This document shows positions 60,601 to 64,000 of a stretch of 64,000 nucleotides of DNA, one piece after another. Below the pieces are notes generated by a model that saw nothing but the letters and a program-made list of their open reading frames with translations, did no database searches and had not been told where the DNA came from. A program made the position numbers and the translations under genes. Every line of letters starts with the position of its first letter. The first letter of the stretch is position 1. Source of the stretch: Brachybacterium phenoliresistens (lineage in GTDB: Bacteria; Actinomycetota; Actinomycetes; Actinomycetales; Dermabacteraceae); contig NZ_KK070000.1 of NCBI RefSeq assembly GCF_000576425.1, positions 1 to 64,000 of the forward strand. The letters are read 5' to 3'.

Positions 60601-60652
60601 CACGGCGCACCGGAGGCCGGGGGCGGAGCCCCTGAGCACCCGGTGCGCCGTG
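60601..60652 (+). terminator. Hairpin between pstS and pstC
   Basis: CACGGCGCACCGG (60601-60613) and CCGGTGCGCCGTG (60640-60652) form a perfect 13-bp stem with a 26-base loop. It lies 14 bases after the pstS stop and before the pstC ribosome site. It may act as a partial terminator or RNA-stabilising stem to give more PstS than membrane subunits. Confidence 0.75.
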
Positions 60653-60699
60653 CCACCCGGCGCACCGGGTTCCTCGTCCCCACCTCAGGAAGGCTGTTC

Positions 60700-61671
60700 G
60701 TGAGCACGTCCGCCGCGGCCACCCCCACGCCGCAGAAGCAGTCCGATCCCCCCGAGACGAAGGCTCGGACCGCGAAGCGGCCCGGTGACCTGATCTTCAG
60801 CGGGCTGAGCATCGGCTCCGGCCTTCTGATCTTCCTCACCCTGCTGCTCGTCGCCGTCTTCCTGACGATCCGCTCCCTCCCGGCGATCCAGTCCAGCCGC
60901 GAGGTCACCGGCGATGCGGACGCCGTCTCCCTCCTCGAGTACACCGCCCCGCTGGTGTTCGGCACCGTGTTCGCGGCGGTGCTCGCGCTGCTCATGGCGG
61001 TCCCGGTGGCCGTCGGCATCGCGCTGTTCATCTCGCACTTCGCGCCGCGGCGCCTGGCCACGCCGCTGGGCTTCATGATCGACCTGCTCGCCGCGGTCCC
61101 CTCGGTGGTCTTCGGCCTGTGGGGCGGCGTCTGGCTGGTGCCGCGCCTGGAGCCGCTGTACATGTGGCTGAACACGTATCTCGGGTGGATCCCGCTGTTC
61201 GCCGGGGAGCCCAGCGCCCCGATGCGCAACCTCGCCACCGCCTCCGTGGTCCTCGCGGTGATGATCCTGCCGATCATCACCGCCGTGTCGCGGGAGGTCT
61301 TCCTGCAGACCCCGCGGCTGCAGGAGGAGGCGGCCCTCGCCCTCGGCGCCACCCGCTTCGAGACCATCCGGACCGTGGTGCTGCCCTTCGGCCGCTCGGG
61401 CGTGGTCTCCGCCTCGATGCTGGGCCTGGGCCGCGCGCTCGGCGAGACCATGGCCGTGCTCATGGTGCTCTCGCCCGGCTCCTCGTTCTCGCTGCACATC
61501 CTCGAGGTGGGCCGGCACAACTCGATCGCCGCCAACATCGCCTCCCAGAGCGCCGAGGCCACCCCGGACGTCATGGCCCGCCTGATCTTCACCGGGCTCG
61601 TGCTGTTCGTGATCACCTTCGTCATCAATGCGATCGCCCGCGCCGTCGTGGCGCGCAGCACCCAGGGCTGA
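60700..61671 (+). CDS. pstC: Phosphate ABC transporter permease PstC
   Basis: This 323-residue permease has six membrane helices, the PstC signature IDLLAAVPSVVFGLWG and EAA loop EEAALALGATRFETIRTVVLP. The GTG start has AGGAAGG nine bases upstream. It forms the channel with PstA. Confidence 0.95.
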   Translation: MSTSAAATPTPQKQSDPPETKARTAKRPGDLIFSGLSIGSGLLIFLTLLLVAVFLTIRSLPAIQSSREVTGDADAVSLLEYTAPLVFGTVFAAVLALLMAVPVAVGIALFISHFAPRRLATPLGFMIDLLAAVPSVVFGLWGGVWLVPRLEPLYMWLNTYLGWIPLFAGEPSAPMRNLATASVVLAVMILPIITAVSREVFLQTPRLQEEAALALGATRFETIRTVVLPFGRSGVVSASMLGLGRALGETMAVLMVLSPGSSFSLHILEVGRHNSIAANIASQSAEATPDVMARLIFTGLVLFVITFVINAIARAVVARSTQG

Positions 61672-61680
61672 GAGGGAACC

Positions 61681-62850
61681 ATGAGCACCACGACCACCTC
61701 CAAGCCCACGCACTCGGAGCTGCTGACCGGCTCGGCGACCGCCGAGAACCGGCTCCCGGGCTGGCACATGCTGCTGACCGCCCTCGCCGCCGTCCTCCTG
61801 GCCGTGCTGGTCCTGGCCCTGTTCGGGTCGGTGAGCATCGGCGGCGTCCTCGTGCTGGGCTACGGCCTGCACCTCGTGATCGGCTATCTCTACTCGCGGG
61901 TCCGCGAGGGCCGCCGCTGGGCCGCCGACCGCCTGGTGACGATGCTCGTGTACGGCGCCTTCGCCGTGGCGATGATCCCGCTGATCTCGCTGCTGTGGGA
62001 GGTGCTGCACCGCGGCATCGTCCGCATCATCGGCCCGATCCCGCTGCAGTTCTGGACCATGGACATGGCCGGCGTGATCGGCGGCATGGACACCGGCGGC
62101 ATCTCCCATGCGATCGTGGGAACGCTGCTGATCACCCTGGGCGCCTCCCTGATCTCCGTGCCGATCGGCCTGTTCACCTCGATCTTCCTCGTCGAGTACG
62201 CCCGCTACGGCGCGCTGAAGGTGCTGGGCCGCGGCGTCACCTTCCTGGTGGACGTGATGACCGGCATCCCCTCGATCGTCGCGGGCCTGTTCGGCCTGGC
62301 GCTGTTCATCACCATCACCAACGATCCGGGCATCCGCATCGGCCTGATGGGATCGGTGGCCCTGTCCGTTCTCATGATCCCGACCGTGGTGCGCTCCAGC
62401 GAGGAGATGCTCCGCCTGGTGCCGATGGAGCTGCGCGAGGCCGCCTACGGCCTGGGCGTGCCCAAGTGGCTGACCATCGTCCGGGTGGTGCTGCGGACCG
62501 CGATCGCCGGCCTGACGACCTCGGTCACCCTCGCCGTCGCCCGCGTGATCGGCGAGACGGCCCCGCTGCTGCTGACGGTCGGCGCCCTGCCTCTGATGAA
62601 CGCCAACCTGTTCGAGGGCCGCATGCAGACCCTGCCGACGTTCATCAACAGCCAGTACCGTTCGGGCAACGCCGTGTGCAACTCCGACGTCATGACGAAC
62701 CCGATCACGCAGATCGACTACGCGTGCTCGACCACGATCAACTACGACCGGGCGTGGGCCGCAGCGCTCACCCTGATCCTCATCGTCATGCTCCTGAACG
62801 TCATCGCCCGCCTGGTCAGCTACTACTTCTCGCCGAAGCTCGGCCGCTGA
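61681..62850 (+). CDS. pstA: Phosphate ABC transporter permease PstA
   Basis: This 389-residue permease carries an additional pair of helices (about residues 30-75) before the core. [16 protein letters not shown] and the EAA loop [22 protein letters not shown] are typical. The periplasmic loop near residue 315 contains Cys residues in VCNSDVM and YACST that may be disulfide-bonded. The ATG lies nine bases after the pstC stop with GAGAGGG. Confidence 0.95.
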   Translation: MSTTTTSKPTHSELLTGSATAENRLPGWHMLLTALAAVLLAVLVLALFGSVSIGGVLVLGYGLHLVIGYLYSRVREGRRWAADRLVTMLVYGAFAVAMIPLISLLWEVLHRGIVRIIGPIPLQFWTMDMAGVIGGMDTGGISHAIVGTLLITLGASLISVPIGLFTSIFLVEYARYGALKVLGRGVTFLVDVMTGIPSIVAGLFGLALFITITNDPGIRIGLMGSVALSVLMIPTVVRSSEEMLRLVPMELREAAYGLGVPKWLTIVRVVLRTAIAGLTTSVTLAVARVIGETAPLLLTVGALPLMNANLFEGRMQTLPTFINSQYRSGNAVCNSDVMTNPITQIDYACSTTINYDRAWAAALTLILIVMLLNVIARLVSYYFSPKLGR

Positions 62851-62884
62851 GCCGCTCCCGCCGGCCGCATCGAAAGGAATCTCC

Positions 62885-63664
62885 ATGGCCCAGGCCATCA
62901 ACGTCGAGGATCTGAACATCTACTACAGCGAGTTCCTCGCCGTGGAGAACGTCAACGTGACGATCCAGCCCCGCTCGGTGACCGCGCTCATCGGCCCCTC
63001 GGGCTGCGGGAAGTCCACCTTCCTGCGCACCCTGAACCGCATGCACGAGGTCATCCCCGGGGCATACGCCACCGGCTCGGTCGAGATCGAGGGCGCGAAC
63101 ATCTACGGCAGCGGCGTGGACCCCGTCAACGTCCGCCGCCGGGTGGGCATGGTCTTCCAGAAGCCGAACCCCTTCCCGACCATGTCCATCCGCGACAACG
63201 TGCTCGCGGGCGTGAAGCTCAACAACCAGCGCATCTCCCGGTCCACGGCCGATGAGCTCGTGGAGAGCTCCCTGCGCGGCGCGAACCTCTGGGAGGAGGT
63301 CAAGGACCGCCTCGACAAGCCCGGCATGGGCCTGTCCGGCGGCCAGCAGCAGCGTCTGTGCATCGCCCGCGCCATCGCCGTCAAGCCCGAGGTCATCCTC
63401 ATGGACGAGCCGTGCTCCGCGCTCGACCCGATCTCGACCCTGGCGATCGAGGACCTCATCCACGAGATGAAGCAGGACTTCACCATCGTCATCGTCACCC
63501 ACAACATGCAGCAGGCCTCGCGCGTCTCCGACCGCACCGGCTTCTTCAACATCGCCGGCACCGGCAAGCCCGGGCATCTCATCGAGATCGACGAGACCGA
63601 GAAGATGTTCACCAACCCCGAGAACAAGCAGACCGAGGACTACATCTCCGGCCGCTTCGGGTGA
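62885..63664 (+). CDS. pstB: Phosphate ABC transporter ATP-binding protein PstB
   Basis: This 259-residue ATPase has Walker [11 protein letters not shown]-loop VFQKPNPFP, signature [14 protein letters not shown], Walker [14 protein letters not shown] and H-loop [15 protein letters not shown] precedes the ATG. No phoU follows in the window; a new ABC gene starts after a terminator. Confidence 0.96.
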   Translation: MAQAINVEDLNIYYSEFLAVENVNVTIQPRSVTALIGPSGCGKSTFLRTLNRMHEVIPGAYATGSVEIEGANIYGSGVDPVNVRRRVGMVFQKPNPFPTMSIRDNVLAGVKLNNQRISRSTADELVESSLRGANLWEEVKDRLDKPGMGLSGGQQQRLCIARAIAVKPEVILMDEPCSALDPISTLAIEDLIHEMKQDFTIVIVTHNMQQASRVSDRTGFFNIAGTGKPGHLIEIDETEKMFTNPENKQTEDYISGRFG

Positions 63665-63714
63665 TCCGCGGGCGGTCGCCGGTCGCACGGCGCCGTCCCC
63701 CCACGGTCTGACGC

Positions 63715-63742
63715 CGGCCCCGGGAGTTCGATCCCGGGGCCG
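63715..63742 (+). terminator. Terminator of the pst operon
   Basis: CGGCCCCGGGA (63715-63725) and TCCCGGGGCCG (63732-63742) form a perfect 11-bp stem with a six-base loop, 50 bases after the pstB stop. Confidence 0.85.
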
Positions 63743-63778
63743 ATGCGCGTCCCGGGGCGGCGGCGGGATCGTGGAGCC

Positions 63779-64000
63779 ATGAACACGACGCATCCCTCCG
63801 CCGTCCCGCAGAGCGCCCCCGCGCTGCCCGTCCCGCCGGTCGCGGGCCTCGCCCCGCAGCCGCAGCCCCTCCCGGCCGGACCGCCGCCGGTCCTGCAGGC
63901 CCGCCGCCTGCGCCACACCTACGGGAAGTCCGCGAGCGCGACCCCCGCCCTGAACGGGATCGACCTCGACATCCAGGTCGCCGAGTCGCTCGCCGTCATG
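63779..64000 (+). CDS. ABC transporter ATP-binding protein (start only)
   Basis: The frame from the ATG at 63779 (GTGGAG just upstream is a weak ribosome site) runs off the right edge after 74 codons. About 40 Pro/Ala-rich residues are followed by LQARRLRHTYG and ALNGIDLDIQVAESLAVM, the beginning of a MacB/LolD-type ABC ATPase just ahead of the Walker A motif. The partner permease should lie beyond the window. Confidence 0.75.
   Translation, partial: MNTTHPSAVPQSAPALPVPPVAGLAPQPQPLPAGPPPVLQARRLRHTYGKSASATPALNGIDLDIQVAESLAVM

Overview
The window is about 72-75% G+C by eye and reads as a chromosomal segment of a high-GC actinobacterium. Supporting markers are a WhiB-type iron-sulfur regulator, mycothiol synthase (MshD), a MutT1-type NUDIX plus histidine-phosphatase protein, DUF3027, DUF4244 and TIGR03816-type proteins, a Tad cluster beside a DECH helicase, and many apparently leaderless genes. 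Gene order matches the Mycobacterium tuberculosis Rv3644c-Rv3683 neighbourhood in two blocks and the mshD-pst region in a third. A member of the Micrococcales such as Dermabacteraceae/Brachybacterium is a reasonable guess but is not proven by the sequence.

Layout. 1-7.5 kb: an edge-truncated membrane-anchored coiled-coil protein, an alkyltransferase-like protein, and an incomplete Wadjet/MksFEBG-like set (JetB, an intervening MFS transporter, JetC) with no JetA or JetD nearby, then a hypothetical protein. 7.6-15 kb: maltokinase divergent from a CshA-type repeat surface protein, then a LytR_C protein, a GH20 hexosaminidase and an NlpC/P60 wall hydrolase with a long untranslated leader. 15.6-23.5 kb: tRNA-Pro and the conserved block metallophosphoesterase-PBP-WhiB-DUF4177-RidA-MBL hydrolase-Crp-Nth-NUDIX. 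23.6-25 kb: a cold-shock domain protein and DUF3027. 25.4-34.8 kb: holB-tmk, a sugar ABC operon (two permeases, a lipoprotein and a Gfo/Idh oxidoreductase, with no ATPase), and topA. 34.9-45 kb: PAP2 phosphatase, a methyltransferase, a DUF1998-type helicase and a compact Tad pilus/secretion operon in which TadB and TadC look fused. 45-51.4 kb: xthA, a short-chain dehydrogenase, pyrE, a zinc metallopeptidase, DedA, an rRNA methyltransferase and fba. 51.5-56.5 kb: membrane and hypothetical genes, YgfZ and a nitrobindin-like protein, plus a 33-residue membrane peptide. 56.6-64 kb: mshD-mutT1, a DUF4190 protein, pstSCAB behind a PHO box, and the start of another ABC ATPase.

Most of the window is housekeeping or envelope biology. 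There is no insertion sequence, integrase, phage gene or CRISPR array. The two most distinctive items are the split JetB-MFS-JetC locus, and the recurring promoter layout in which a TANNNT hexamer sits 6-8 bases before the start codon in about a dozen genes, which implies widespread leaderless transcription. Tight GTGA/ATGA overlaps mark translationally coupled operons, especially in the Tad, ABC-sugar and PAP2 groups.
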